From Prevotella sp. (GTDB lineage Bacteria; Bacteroidota; Bacteroidia; Bacteroidales; Bacteroidaceae), in contig JAFSNG010000014.1 of assembly GCA_017447515.1 (NCBI GenBank), positions 1 through 50,098 on the forward strand: a DNA stretch of 50,098 bases, written 5' to 3'. Shown in pieces: positions 17,083 to 24,963 of this stretch (the first letter of the stretch is position 1; each line of letters begins with the position of its first letter). Under the pieces are notes generated by a model. The model did no database searches and was not told the origin of the DNA. It worked only from the letters and a program-made list of their open reading frames with translations. Made by a program: the position numbers and the translations under genes.

Positions 17083-17117
17083 AACTTTCAACTTTCAATT
17101 GTTAACTTTCAACTCTT
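17083..17117. repeat. AACTTTC 7-bp tandem repeat spanning a stop codon
   Basis: AACTTTC, AACTTTC, AATTGTT, AACTTTC, AACTCTT in direct succession. The stop codon of the unknown gene (17109-17111) lies inside it, and the array runs towards the GH3 start at 17063. Confidence 0.75.
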
Positions 17118-17759
17118 AAAGTACACCTTCAGCTGCTCGGCATAGTCGGCCAACTGTCGCGTGTCGATGTTGCCATAGCGTTGCCAAATCTGCTGACAGG
17201 GCAGCAACAACGCACTGAACGTCACGTCGCGACGGCGCAGATAAGGGTCGCAGTGCTGGTACACGTCCAATATCTCTACCACCAATTTGGCAGGGATGCG
17301 CAACAGGCGCGCCAATTCCTGCACCTCAGGGGTTTCAGCAACCATCGTGATGGGTGTCAGACGAAAATAGAGGTCGAGCGTCACCACGAGCATGATGGGC
17401 GTCAGGCGTTCGTCCTCGCTGATGGGACGGAAGTCGCGCTCGAAAGTTTCCTGCACGTCGACACCCTCAAAGAAATCGCCTCCCGAGTTGAACCCAATCA
17501 TCTGGCGCAGCAGCTTGACAGCACGGCTCAGACGACGCGGATTCTCGCCATACTCCTTCCAGATGCGCTCTATGCGGGGAGTACGCAGGCGCGCTATGTC
17601 GCCCAGTCTCTCGTGAAGCACCTCCGGATGGATGTGCAGTTCCATACTGAGGTTCACCATTTCGCGGTCGTACGTCGGTTTCATACCTGTCGGCTTGCGC
17701 AGGTATTGTTGCATTAGCAACAGCCAATAATCGTCTTGCCAGGGTTGTTTTGTTGCCAT
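17109..17759 (-). CDS. Conserved protein of unknown function
   Basis: 216 residues from the ATG at 17759 (MATKQPWQDDYWLLLMQQYL). A frame open further upstream to 17942 runs through the divergent promoters and the neighbouring gene and is rejected. No signal peptide or membrane segment; it looks mostly helical and cytoplasmic, with many Arg and Leu residues (TPRIERIWKEYGENPRRLSRAVKLLRQM). I believe similar proteins occur across Bacteroidales but know no named domain or function. It lies directly upstream of the glycoside hydrolase series on the same strand, so co-transcription is possible; the content does not look like a classical DNA-binding regulator. It is divergent from the histidine phosphatase pair. 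Confidence 0.75.
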   Translation of the reverse strand: MATKQPWQDDYWLLLMQQYLRKPTGMKPTYDREMVNLSMELHIHPEVLHERLGDIARLRTPRIERIWKEYGENPRRLSRAVKLLRQMIGFNSGGDFFEGVDVQETFERDFRPISEDERLTPIMLVVTLDLYFRLTPITMVAETPEVQELARLLRIPAKLVVEILDVYQHCDPYLRRRDVTFSALLLPCQQIWQRYGNIDTRQLADYAEQLKVYFKS

Positions 17760-17783
17760 ATTCTGACTTTTTTCGGTTTTTAT

Positions 17784-17815
17784 TTTGCAAATATACGAAT
17801 TATTTTTTAATTTTG
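17784..17815 (+). promoter_or_regulatory. Promoter of the first histidine phosphatase gene
   Basis: TTTG (17784-17787) and TAATTTTG (17808-17815) are separated by 20 bp, matching the -33/-7 layout of Bacteroidetes promoters. The ATG at 17836 follows 20 bp later. Confidence 0.65.
17788..17795 (-). promoter_or_regulatory. -7 element for the conserved unknown gene
   Basis: TATATTTG on the minus strand, 28 bp upstream of the ATG at 17759. It overlaps the core of the divergent plus-strand promoter, so the two transcripts may compete. No clear -33 box at the usual distance. Confidence 0.5.
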
Positions 17816-17835
17816 CACACAAATTGAAAGAACTT

Positions 17836-19158
17836 ATGAGAAAAATCTTGCTTTGTGCCATCCTGACGGTCATGGCCGTGGGCATCGAGGCACAGAGTAT
17901 ACGCGAGGAAATTCGCGACAATATCCGTTGCTCGGCCGGCAACTATCTGGCTTACCCGGAACCTGCGCAGTTGAAGCTGACGCCTGCTCCCGAGGGTAAG
18001 CACCCCTTCTATATCAGCCACTACGGACGCCACGGCTCGCGCTATCTCATCGGGGCCAACGACTACGAGGCTCCCTACGCCGTGATGGCCGAGGCCGACA
18101 GTCTGGGCAAGCTGACTCCCTTGGGCAAGGACGTGGTGCAAAGGCTGGACATCATCCGCAAGGACGCTCACGGCCGCTACGGTGAGCTGACGCGTCTGGG
18201 TGCCCTGCAACACCAGCAAATCATGCGACGCATGGTCGACCGCTTCCCTGAGGTCTTTGCCGAGGGGGCAGACGTCGATGCCCGCAGCACGACGTCGCTC
18301 CGCGTATTCCTGTCGATGGAGAATGCCATGATGCAGCTCTCGCGCATGTGTCCGAAGGTATTCATCCACCACAACGCCACCCAGCGCGACATGTACTACT
18401 TGTGCGGTTCCGACCCCCGTCTGGAGGCGTTGAAGCAGGATTCGGCCACACAGGCACTGCTCACCACCTTCAGCCAGCGTTACGACACCAGCAGCCGCCT
18501 GATGCAGTCGCTGTTCAACGATACGGCCTACGTCCGGCAGCACATCGATGCCGACAAGTTCAGCAACAGCCTCTACGAACTGGCCAACAGCCTGCAAAAC
18601 ACCGACCTCAGCCTGCGGATGACACTGTACGACCTGTTTACCGACGACGAGCTGTACGACTACTGGAGGAAGGGCAACGCGTGGTGGTATGTCAACTACG
18701 GTTTCTGTCCCGCAAGCGGCGGCAGTCAGCCCTACTGCCAGCGAACCCTGTTGCGCAAAATCATCAACGACGCCGATGTCAGCATCCAGCTGAAACAGCC
18801 TGGCGCCCAGCTGCGCTATGGTCACGACACGATGCTGCTGCCGCTGGTGTGCCTGCTGGAAATCATTGCAGCGCCACACTCTCAAAGAGAGAACCGTTTC
18901 GGACTGGCCACCGCCGACCTTGAATCGCTCGACCGCAAGGGCTGGGCCAACTACAAGGTCATCCCGATGGCAGGCAACCTGCAGCTTGTGTTCTATCGCA
19001 GCAGTCCCGACGACACGGACGTCGTCGTCAAGGTGCTGCTCAACGAGAACGAAGTCCAGCTGCCGCTGAAGAACCACCATGGGCCCTACTACCTCTGGCG
19101 CGACTTCCGCGAATACTATCTAAAGAAACTTGACGCGTATGAGGAAAGTGAGAAGTGA
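17836..19158 (+). CDS. Histidine-type phosphatase, GHD type (first of tandem pair)
   Basis: 440 residues. The ATG at 17836 gives the signal peptide MRKILLCAILTVMAVGIEAQ; the frame is open further upstream through the promoter, which is not used. The phosphoryl-accepting motif of the histidine acid phosphatase clan is SHYGRHGSRYL (RHGSR at 65-69, nucleophile His66), and the distal motif is RYGHDT with His330-Asp331. These enzymes, including periplasmic phytases and inositol polyphosphate phosphatases, cleave phosphomonoesters by a phosphohistidine route. The second copy has Glu in place of the distal Asp. The 3' end overlaps the next gene by 20 bp, and the stop codon TGA lies inside a GTGAGAG repeat. 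GC content is visibly higher than in the neighbouring glycosidase genes. Confidence 0.9.
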   Translation: MRKILLCAILTVMAVGIEAQSIREEIRDNIRCSAGNYLAYPEPAQLKLTPAPEGKHPFYISHYGRHGSRYLIGANDYEAPYAVMAEADSLGKLTPLGKDVVQRLDIIRKDAHGRYGELTRLGALQHQQIMRRMVDRFPEVFAEGADVDARSTTSLRVFLSMENAMMQLSRMCPKVFIHHNATQRDMYYLCGSDPRLEALKQDSATQALLTTFSQRYDTSSRLMQSLFNDTAYVRQHIDADKFSNSLYELANSLQNTDLSLRMTLYDLFTDDELYDYWRKGNAWWYVNYGFCPASGGSQPYCQRTLLRKIINDADVSIQLKQPGAQLRYGHDTMLLPLVCLLEIIAAPHSQRENRFGLATADLESLDRKGWANYKVIPMAGNLQLVFYRSSPDDTDVVVKVLLNENEVQLPLKNHHGPYYLWRDFREYYLKKLDAYEESEK

Positions 19159-20572
19159 GAGGTTAGAGGTGAGAGGTGAGAGATTACTCTCAGTACTCGC
19201 AGTAGTGCTCTTGGCACTTTCGGCGTGGGGACAGGTAAGCGTGTCGGAAGGCCAGCCGCTGTCGGCCTTCGAGAAGATTCGCCAGAACCGCAACTTCTCA
19301 GCCAGCAACTACTGCATCTATCCCGACAGCACGCTGCCCGCACTGACCCCTGCTCCCGAGGGCAAGAAGCCCTTCTACATCAGCCACTACGGACGCCACG
19401 GCTCGCGCTATCTCAGCAACCGCAAGGCCTACGACATACCCTACCGCATGCTCTGCCGTGCCGACAGCCTCGCACTGCTCACCCCGACAGGCAAGGACGT
19501 GCTTAGCGAACTGCGCCACATCATCGACGACTCCGAGGGACGCTGGGGCGACCTCACGGGACTGGGCAAGCGGCAGCACCGCCAGATAGCCTGCCGCATG
19601 GTGGAACGCTTCCCCGAGGTGTTCAGCGACGGTGCCTACGTCGACGCTCGTAGCACCACCGTCACGCGTTGCGTGCTCTCGATGGGTGCCGCTGTCCAGC
19701 AGCTGGTGGCCCTCAATCCGCGCCTGGACGTCACCATGCGCGCCTCGCGAAAGGACATGTGGTATATGAACCACCAGGACACGCTGCTGCGCAACAGGAT
19801 GGAGACCCCCGAGACCCGGCAGGCCTTCAACGCCTTCTGCCAGCCGCTCATCGGCAACTACCGCCTCATGCAGATGCTGTTCACCGATGTGGACGCCGCA
19901 CGGAAGGTGCTCGACGGCTGCGTGGCCACCCTCCAGCCGCGAAACGGCGAGCAATGGCTCAATTACTACCTGCTCTTGTCGGCTCTCATCCAGCAGAACA
20001 CGCGCATGAGCGAGCGGTCGCAACTCGTCGACCTCTTCACCTATGAGGACATCCACTGCTTCTGGCAGTGCGAGAATGCGTGGTGGTACGCCAACTACGG
20101 CCCTTCGCCACTCAACGGCGGCGACCAGCCCTACTCCCAGCGTTACCTGCTGCGCCACATGATCCACGAGGCCGACAGCTGCTTGCGACTGCCGCGCCCG
20201 GGAGCCTCGCTGCGCTTCGGCCACGAGACCGTCATGCTGCCGCTGACCTGCCTGCTGGGCATCAACGGCTTCGACTTCCAGACCGCTGACCTCGCCGCCC
20301 TCGAACCCAACGGCTGGTGGGCGTGCCTCGTATTCCCCATGGCATCGAACATCCAGCTCGTGTTCTACCGCAGCAGTCCCGACGACAAGGACATCGTCAT
20401 CAAGGTGCTGCTCAACGAACAGGAGGCTACGCTGCCCGTTCCGACAGACATAGCCCCCTACTACCGTTGGCGCGACTTCCGCGACTACTACCTCCGCCGG
20501 CTCGATTCTTACGAGAGAGGTCGAAGGTCGAAGGTCAAAGGTAAGAGATTACTTCCGACATCTTCCATCTAA
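19139..20572 (+). CDS. Histidine-type phosphatase, GHE type (second of tandem pair)
   Basis: 477 residues from the ATG at 19139; a TTG at 19130 would add three residues. It is a paralogue of the preceding gene: SHYGRHGSRYL (nucleophile His87), and CENAWWYANYG is close to the equivalent NAWWYVNYG. The distal motif is RFGHET with His362-Glu363. Glu at this place is typical of the multiple inositol polyphosphate phosphatase branch, whereas Asp is typical of classical acid phosphatases and AppA phytases, so the two copies may differ in mechanism or substrate. The n-region of the signal peptide (RKVRSERLEVRGERLL) is encoded by a 7-bp repeat, and the C-terminal basic tail (RGRRSKVKGKRLL) by another, so both ends of the protein are repeat-derived. 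Confidence 0.88.
   Translation: MRKVRSERLEVRGERLLSVLAVVLLALSAWGQVSVSEGQPLSAFEKIRQNRNFSASNYCIYPDSTLPALTPAPEGKKPFYISHYGRHGSRYLSNRKAYDIPYRMLCRADSLALLTPTGKDVLSELRHIIDDSEGRWGDLTGLGKRQHRQIACRMVERFPEVFSDGAYVDARSTTVTRCVLSMGAAVQQLVALNPRLDVTMRASRKDMWYMNHQDTLLRNRMETPETRQAFNAFCQPLIGNYRLMQMLFTDVDAARKVLDGCVATLQPRNGEQWLNYYLLLSALIQQNTRMSERSQLVDLFTYEDIHCFWQCENAWWYANYGPSPLNGGDQPYSQRYLLRHMIHEADSCLRLPRPGASLRFGHETVMLPLTCLLGINGFDFQTADLAALEPNGWWACLVFPMASNIQLVFYRSSPDDKDIVIKVLLNEQEATLPVPTDIAPYYRWRDFRDYYLRRLDSYERGRRSKVKGKRLLPTSSI
19148..19182. repeat. GTGAGAG 7-bp tandem repeat across the overlap of the phosphatase genes
   Basis: GTGAGAA, GTGAGAG, GTTAGAG, GTGAGAG, GTGAGAG. It contains the TGA stop of the first phosphatase (19156-19158) and is translated in the second phosphatase as its basic signal-peptide n-region. 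Confidence 0.85.
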
Positions 20573-20583
20573 CATCTTACATC
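20517..20583. repeat. Two adjoining 7-bp tandem repeats spanning convergent stop codons
   Basis: GAGGTCG, AAGGTCG, AAGGTCA, AAGGTAA (20517-20544), two divergent 7-mers, then CATCTTC, CATCTAA, CATCTTA, CATC (20559-20583). The stop of the second phosphatase (20570-20572) and that of sufE (20577-20579) each lie in a CATCTnA unit. Confidence 0.8.
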
Positions 20584-21002
20584 GCTTTGGCTTGGAACGC
20601 CAAGGCATATACCCTCATTTGCTTCACCATGGCCAGCAGACCGTTGGAGCGCGTCGGCGACAGGTGCTCTTTCAACCCGATCTCGTCGATGAAGTACAGT
20701 TCAGCATCCAGAATCTCCTGTGGTCTGTGGCCGCTCAGCACGCGAATCAGCAGTGCCACGATGCCCTTCACGATCAGCGCATCGCTCTCCGCCCGGAACG
20801 TGACGATGCCGTCCACGCAGTCCGCCACCAGCCACACGCGGCTCTGGCAACCGTCTATCAGGTTGCTCTCCGTCTTATACCTCTCCTCCAGCGGCTCCTG
20901 TTCGTTGCCCAGGTCTATCAGCAGCTGGTACTTATCCATCCAGTCGTCGAAACCACCGAATTCCTCAATGATTTCGTCTTGTATCTCATTAATTGTTGCC
21001 AT
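20577..21002 (-). CDS. sufE: SufE-family cysteine desulfurase accessory protein
   Basis: 141 residues from the ATG at 21002 (MATINEIQDEIIEEFGGFDDW); a frame open to 21041 would include the promoter and is rejected. The sulfur-accepting cysteine is Cys52 in NLIDGCQSRVW, the signature of SufE/CsdE. SufE takes persulfide sulfur from the desulfurase SufS and passes it to the SufBCD scaffold for iron-sulfur cluster assembly in the cytoplasm. None of the other suf genes are in the window, which is common in Bacteroidetes. It converges on the second phosphatase with four bases between the stop codons. Length is typical. Confidence 0.93.
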   Translation of the reverse strand: MATINEIQDEIIEEFGGFDDWMDKYQLLIDLGNEQEPLEERYKTESNLIDGCQSRVWLVADCVDGIVTFRAESDALIVKGIVALLIRVLSGHRPQEILDAELYFIDEIGLKEHLSPTRSNGLLAMVKQMRVYALAFQAKAM

Positions 21003-21010
21003 ATCGCCTG

Positions 21011-21042
21011 CGAAGGTACGAAAAAAAACGCAAACAGCCAAA
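21011..21042 (-). promoter_or_regulatory. Promoter of sufE
   Basis: On the minus strand TACCTTCG (21011-21018) is one base off TAnnTTTG, and TTTG (21039-21042) lies 20 bp upstream. The -33 box is part of the CCAAATnTATTTGAG word (21038-21052) shared with 4429-4443 and 22604-22618. Confidence 0.6.
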
Positions 21043-21057
21043 TGTATTTGAGCTTTT

Positions 21058-22419
21058 TCAAGGTTTATTGTCTTTCACAAAACCTTTAGTCCTCCATTCC
21101 CCTGAGCGCCAGCGACGCACGAGGATAACACCACGGACGTTCTCGTCAAGAGCGAAACCTACCCACATGCCCACAAGGCCAAATCCCAGTGGGATGCCGA
21201 TGACGTAGCTTAAGCCCACAGCAATGGTCCACTGGAAGATGACACCCACAACGAAGGGATAGACGGTATCGCCCGTGGCACGCAAAGTGCTACCTGCAAA
21301 GATGTTCGACGTGCGTCCGATTTCCAGAAACCAGTCTACAACCAGCACCCAGATGCCCATGGTGATGATCTCCTCGTTGTCTGTGAATGCGGTGAGGATG
21401 CTACGACCTGCCAAAGCAAGAATGGCCGAACCGGTAAGAGTGATAATCATAGACCATCGGTAGAAATAGTTGCCTAAGATAAAAGCTGCTTGATGCCGCT
21501 GTTGGCCTACGAGGTGACCAACAAGGATGTCGCCACCTTGTGTGATGCTGAGGCAGAAGAGATAGACGAACATAATCATGTTGTGGCAGTAGGCCCGGGT
21601 GGCGAGGGCCTCGTTGCTGATTTGGTTGATGAAATAGGTGATAACCACCTGCGACAGACAGTAGGATATGTTCTCGCTCATGGCCGGGATGCCGATATAT
21701 AGCAGGTTACGCAGCTCCTGCCAAGGCATGGGGCGGAAGTAATGCAACGGGAAGCGTGGAATATGGACGCGGAAGTGGATAATGGCAAGCAACACCATGG
21801 CAATGGCGCGGCTGGCGGCGGTGGCAATGGCCGCTCCCTCGACGCCCAGTTGCGGACAGCCCCAATGGCCGAAGATGAGGGCGTAGTTGCCAATAATGTT
21901 CAGCACGTTGACAACGCCTGTGACAACCATCGGATAGATGACCTTGTCGGCACTGCGCAGCGAGGCTGAAAAAGTCAGCGCCAGGGCTTGGAAGAACGAC
22001 AGGGCACCCGTCAGCCGCAGGTAGACCAGTCCGTCGCCCATCAGTTCCGGGCGCAGGCCCATCATCAGCAACAAATGCTCGGCATAGAAGAATAGCACGG
22101 CACTGACTGTCAGTCCTACCAGCAGATTGATGGCGAGGGTCATGCCCACGACCTGCACCAGCCGCTTCCTCAGTCCCGCCCCGATATACTGTGCACAAAG
22201 GATAGCCGCACCCATCGAAAAGAACTGATAGACGAGGAATACCAGCGAGATAAGCTGGTTGTCCAGTCCCACGGCAGCCACGCTATTGTCGCTATAGCGA
22301 CTCAGCATCACAGTATCGACGGCACCCAGCAACATCACCAGCGCCATCTCGATGAATACCGGGATGGTAAGCACTTTCAGTTGTCGTTTCAGGGTCGCAT
22401 TGCTAGTTTCGTTTGCCAT
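21058..22419 (-). CDS. MATE-family multidrug/cation exporter
   Basis: 453 residues with about 12 hydrophobic segments, the usual size of MATE transporters, which expel drugs or metabolites in exchange for Na+ or H+. The start MANETSNATLKRQL at 22419 is chosen; the frame open upstream to 22548 runs through the intergenic repeat. The two homologous halves begin near PVFIEMALVMLLGAVDTVMLS and GIPAMSENISYCLSQVVITYF, and the loop AGSTLRATGDTVYP in the last third is typical. Substrate cannot be inferred. It is a single-gene unit with its own promoter at 22428-22458, located between sufE (stop 21058, upstream of the sufE promoter) and the divergent GH115 gene. Confidence 0.92.
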   Translation of the reverse strand: MANETSNATLKRQLKVLTIPVFIEMALVMLLGAVDTVMLSRYSDNSVAAVGLDNQLISLVFLVYQFFSMGAAILCAQYIGAGLRKRLVQVVGMTLAINLLVGLTVSAVLFFYAEHLLLMMGLRPELMGDGLVYLRLTGALSFFQALALTFSASLRSADKVIYPMVVTGVVNVLNIIGNYALIFGHWGCPQLGVEGAAIATAASRAIAMVLLAIIHFRVHIPRFPLHYFRPMPWQELRNLLYIGIPAMSENISYCLSQVVITYFINQISNEALATRAYCHNMIMFVYLFCLSITQGGDILVGHLVGQQRHQAAFILGNYFYRWSMIITLTGSAILALAGRSILTAFTDNEEIITMGIWVLVVDWFLEIGRTSNIFAGSTLRATGDTVYPFVVGVIFQWTIAVGLSYVIGIPLGFGLVGMWVGFALDENVRGVILVRRWRSGEWRTKGFVKDNKP

Positions 22420-22427
22420 ACAGCCTA

Positions 22428-22458
22428 CAAAGGTACGAATAAGCGAGCACAATTCAAA
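22428..22458 (-). promoter_or_regulatory. Promoter of the MATE gene
   Basis: On the minus strand TACCTTTG (22428-22435) and TTTG (22455-22458) with a 19-bp gap. The intervening GTGCTCGCTTATTCG is the boundary word of the dispersed element. Confidence 0.75.
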
Positions 22459-22624
22459 ACAAAAAGCGTTTTTTGTTTTAATTGTCGAGCGAAAGTATCT
22501 TCTCGCAAAGCGAAAAGGTAGTGCAAAATTTCGATTAAGCGAAGGCAATGAGAATAAATTTTCATTCCTAAGCGTGAGAAAGTTGATTAAACCGAGTGAT
22601 AAACCAAATTTATTTGAGTTTTCC

Positions 22625-22656
22625 TTTGGTATTTCGCTCGCTTATTCGTATTTTTG
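22625..22656 (+). promoter_or_regulatory. Promoter of the GH115 gene
   Basis: TTTG (22625-22628) and TATTTTTG (22649-22656), 20 bp apart, followed by the ATG at 22687. The promoter body is almost the same as that of the lipoprotein gene at 4402-4433. Confidence 0.75.
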
Positions 22657-22686
22657 TACCCGAAACGAACTACATGTGATAAATAT

Positions 22687-24963
22687 ATGAAACTCCGATT
22701 ATTCTATGGTATGATGCTCGCCTTATGCGTTTTGGGCGCACAGGGCGCAGAGGTTGTATGGTTTGACGGACAGCATCCGATAACCTACCAGATGCCGAAG
22801 GACGTGGAGCCTGTAGTGATGACCGCCTTGGAGATGTGGAAAGACGACATGCAGCAGGTAACTGGGGTGGAACCAGTGGCCTCGGACAAAGCGACTATCC
22901 AGGTAGTGCATGCGCCGACATTGACGGCAGACGGTTTCCGTATTTATATAAAAGGTGGGCAGATAATCGTTGAAGGCGGTAACGGACGGGGTATGGCTTA
23001 CGGTCTGCTCGAACTCTCACGTCTGGCAGGCGTCTCGCCTTGGATATGGTGGGGCGATGTGGTGCCAGAAAAGAAAGACCGTTTGGTGATGAGTGAGGAT
23101 TTCGTGACAGAGCAACGTCCGAGTGTGACTTATCGCGGCATCTTCCTCAACGATGAAGACTGGAGCCTGCGTCCATGGAGCAGAAAGACCTTTGATCCTG
23201 CGCCAAATGGCCAAATAGGCGTCAAAACCTACAAGAAGATTTTCCAGTTGTTGCTGCGTCTGCATGCCAATGCTGTCTGGCCTGCGATGCATCCTGGCAC
23301 AACGGCTTTCTTTAAGATTCCTGGGGCGAAGCAGATGGCAGACAGCTGTGGTATCGTCGTCGGCACCAGCCATTGTGAACCATTATTGCGTAATAATGTC
23401 GACGAGTGGGATGCTGCCCTGCGAGGCGCTTTCAACTATCGCACCAATCGCGAGGCTGTGCATCAGTATTGGATTGAACGCCTGCAAGAGGTGAAGCTAT
23501 CAAAAGACAACATGTTTACCATTGGCATGCGCGGCATCCACGATAGTTCGATGGAGGGTTACAAGACGGAGCAGGAGAAGTTCGACGGACTTCAGCAAGT
23601 CATCAACGACCAACAGGAACTGCTCCGTAAGCATATCGGCGCCCCTGAGAAACAGATGCAGGTGTTCGTGCCTTACAAGGAAGTACTGCAATTGTATGAG
23701 AAGGGCTTGCAAGTGCCTGACTATGTGACGCTTATGTGGTGTGACGACAACTATGGCTATATCACTCGTCTGTCGAACACGGCAGAACAACAACGTACTG
23801 GTGGCGCTGGTGTCTATTATCACCTCTCATACTGGGGGCGTCCACACGATTACCTTTGGTTGACGACCACCCAACCAGGATTGATTTACAACGAAATGCG
23901 GCAGGCATACGACCATCACGTGCGGAAACTCTGGATTGCCAATGTACACGATCCGAAGGTGGCTGGCTACGACCTCGAGCTCTTCCTCGATATGGCGTGG
24001 AATATCGATTGCGTCAATGGTGAGACACTTAACAGCCATTACCGGTCGTGGCTCTGTCGCGAGTTTGGACAGGAGGTCTGCAATAGGCTCTTTCCCGCGA
24101 TGCATGAGTTCTACCGGCTATGTGGAATCCGACGTCCTGAGTTCATGGGATATACGCAGGTGGAACTCGACAAACGCATTTATGAGCGTGGCCTTTCAAG
24201 AGTCGACACGGTGCCTCTGACAGCCGCTGATGCGGCATTGCGACTGGCTGCCTTTGAACGTATCGAGGCTACCATCGCTGAATGTCGTCCTATGCTACGA
24301 CCTAAACTCCACGATGCATGGTTTGCCACCATCGAATACCCCGTACGTGCAGCTGCCGCCATGAGTCGGAAAATTCTTTCCAACCGCACGGAGAGTCATC
24401 AGGCGTATGAGGAGATCCAGTCGCTCACCTCGCAATATAACGAGATGAACGAGGGTAAGTGGCGTTATCTGATGGATGCCGCACCTCGCAAACTGCCTGT
24501 GTTTGAAGATGTCAATGCCACACTCTCGCAGGGAGAATCGATGCTGTTGTGTAAGAATGCTTGCGATTATGATTCTGCCTCTGAGGGCGCAAAAGTTATT
24601 CAGATGCTTGGCCATTCGATGAATGCCGTAGCCTTGCCGAAAGATGGTATGCTGACTTATCGTTTCGATGTGGACACGGATGGCGACTATATCCTACAGA
24701 CTGCTCTCATCCCCACGCAACCTAATGATAACGGCGACTTGCGCTACAGCGTCAGCATCGATGGACGGCAACCAGTGGTTTATAACCTAAAAGAACCTTT
24801 CCGTTCTGAAGGCTGGAAACAGAATGTACTTCGTGGTCAGGCCCTTCGCCAGCTAAAGGTCAACCTCAGCAAGGGCAACCATACGCTTACCATTCGTGCC
24901 CTCGATGCCCATATCGTGGTAGATCAGTGGAATGTGCGGAGGACATCCCTCACCCGAACTTGA
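22687..24963 (+). CDS. Glycoside hydrolase family 115 alpha-glucuronidase
   Basis: 758 residues from the ATG at 22687, signal peptide MKLRLFYGMMLALCVLGAQG. GH115 enzymes release (4-O-methyl-)glucuronic acid linked alpha-1,2 to xylan, and some act on arabinogalactan. Supporting stretches are GMAYGLLELSRLAGVSPW with WWGDVVPEKK, RGIFLNDEDWSLRPW, LRLHANAVWPAMHPGTTAFF, GTSHCEPLLRNN and LMWCDDNYGYI. A beta-sandwich C-terminal domain (about 640-755) ends the protein. It is somewhat shorter than the 800-900 residues I associate with the family, with no sign of a frameshift. The stop at 24961-24963 overlaps the 3' end of ftsZ by 14 bp on the opposite strand. It stands alone, without other xylan genes nearby. 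Confidence 0.92.
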   Translation: MKLRLFYGMMLALCVLGAQGAEVVWFDGQHPITYQMPKDVEPVVMTALEMWKDDMQQVTGVEPVASDKATIQVVHAPTLTADGFRIYIKGGQIIVEGGNGRGMAYGLLELSRLAGVSPWIWWGDVVPEKKDRLVMSEDFVTEQRPSVTYRGIFLNDEDWSLRPWSRKTFDPAPNGQIGVKTYKKIFQLLLRLHANAVWPAMHPGTTAFFKIPGAKQMADSCGIVVGTSHCEPLLRNNVDEWDAALRGAFNYRTNREAVHQYWIERLQEVKLSKDNMFTIGMRGIHDSSMEGYKTEQEKFDGLQQVINDQQELLRKHIGAPEKQMQVFVPYKEVLQLYEKGLQVPDYVTLMWCDDNYGYITRLSNTAEQQRTGGAGVYYHLSYWGRPHDYLWLTTTQPGLIYNEMRQAYDHHVRKLWIANVHDPKVAGYDLELFLDMAWNIDCVNGETLNSHYRSWLCREFGQEVCNRLFPAMHEFYRLCGIRRPEFMGYTQVELDKRIYERGLSRVDTVPLTAADAALRLAAFERIEATIAECRPMLRPKLHDAWFATIEYPVRAAAAMSRKILSNRTESHQAYEEIQSLTSQYNEMNEGKWRYLMDAAPRKLPVFEDVNATLSQGESMLLCKNACDYDSASEGAKVIQMLGHSMNAVALPKDGMLTYRFDVDTDGDYILQTALIPTQPNDNGDLRYSVSIDGRQPVVYNLKEPFRSEGWKQNVLRGQALRQLKVNLSKGNHTLTIRALDAHIVVDQWNVRRTSLTRT

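Larger units (their letters stand above)
22428..22656. repeat. Composite dispersed element with outward promoters filling the MATE-GH115 spacer
   Basis: The 267-bp spacer (22420-22686) holds no gene. It contains an inverted repeat of AT-rich arms (about 22448-22488) bounded, on the minus strand, by CGCTCGAC and GTGCTCGCTTA; a block at 22486-22527 that is nearly identical to 4450-4491; CCAAATTTATTTGAG at 22604-22618; and a second CGCTCGCTTATTCGTA at the right end on the plus strand. Each end therefore presents the same promoter word pointing outward. Confidence 0.75.

Noticed and set aside
17800-19080. Long open frame (426 codons) on the minus strand opposite the first histidine phosphatase
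   Set aside because: The phosphatase has catalytic motifs and a signal peptide; the opposite frame has neither promoter nor recognisable domain and results from high third-position GC.
22420-22686. A small gene in the MATE-GH115 spacer
   Set aside because: Short open frames exist, but they cross the promoter and palindromic repeats and have no start context or family likeness.
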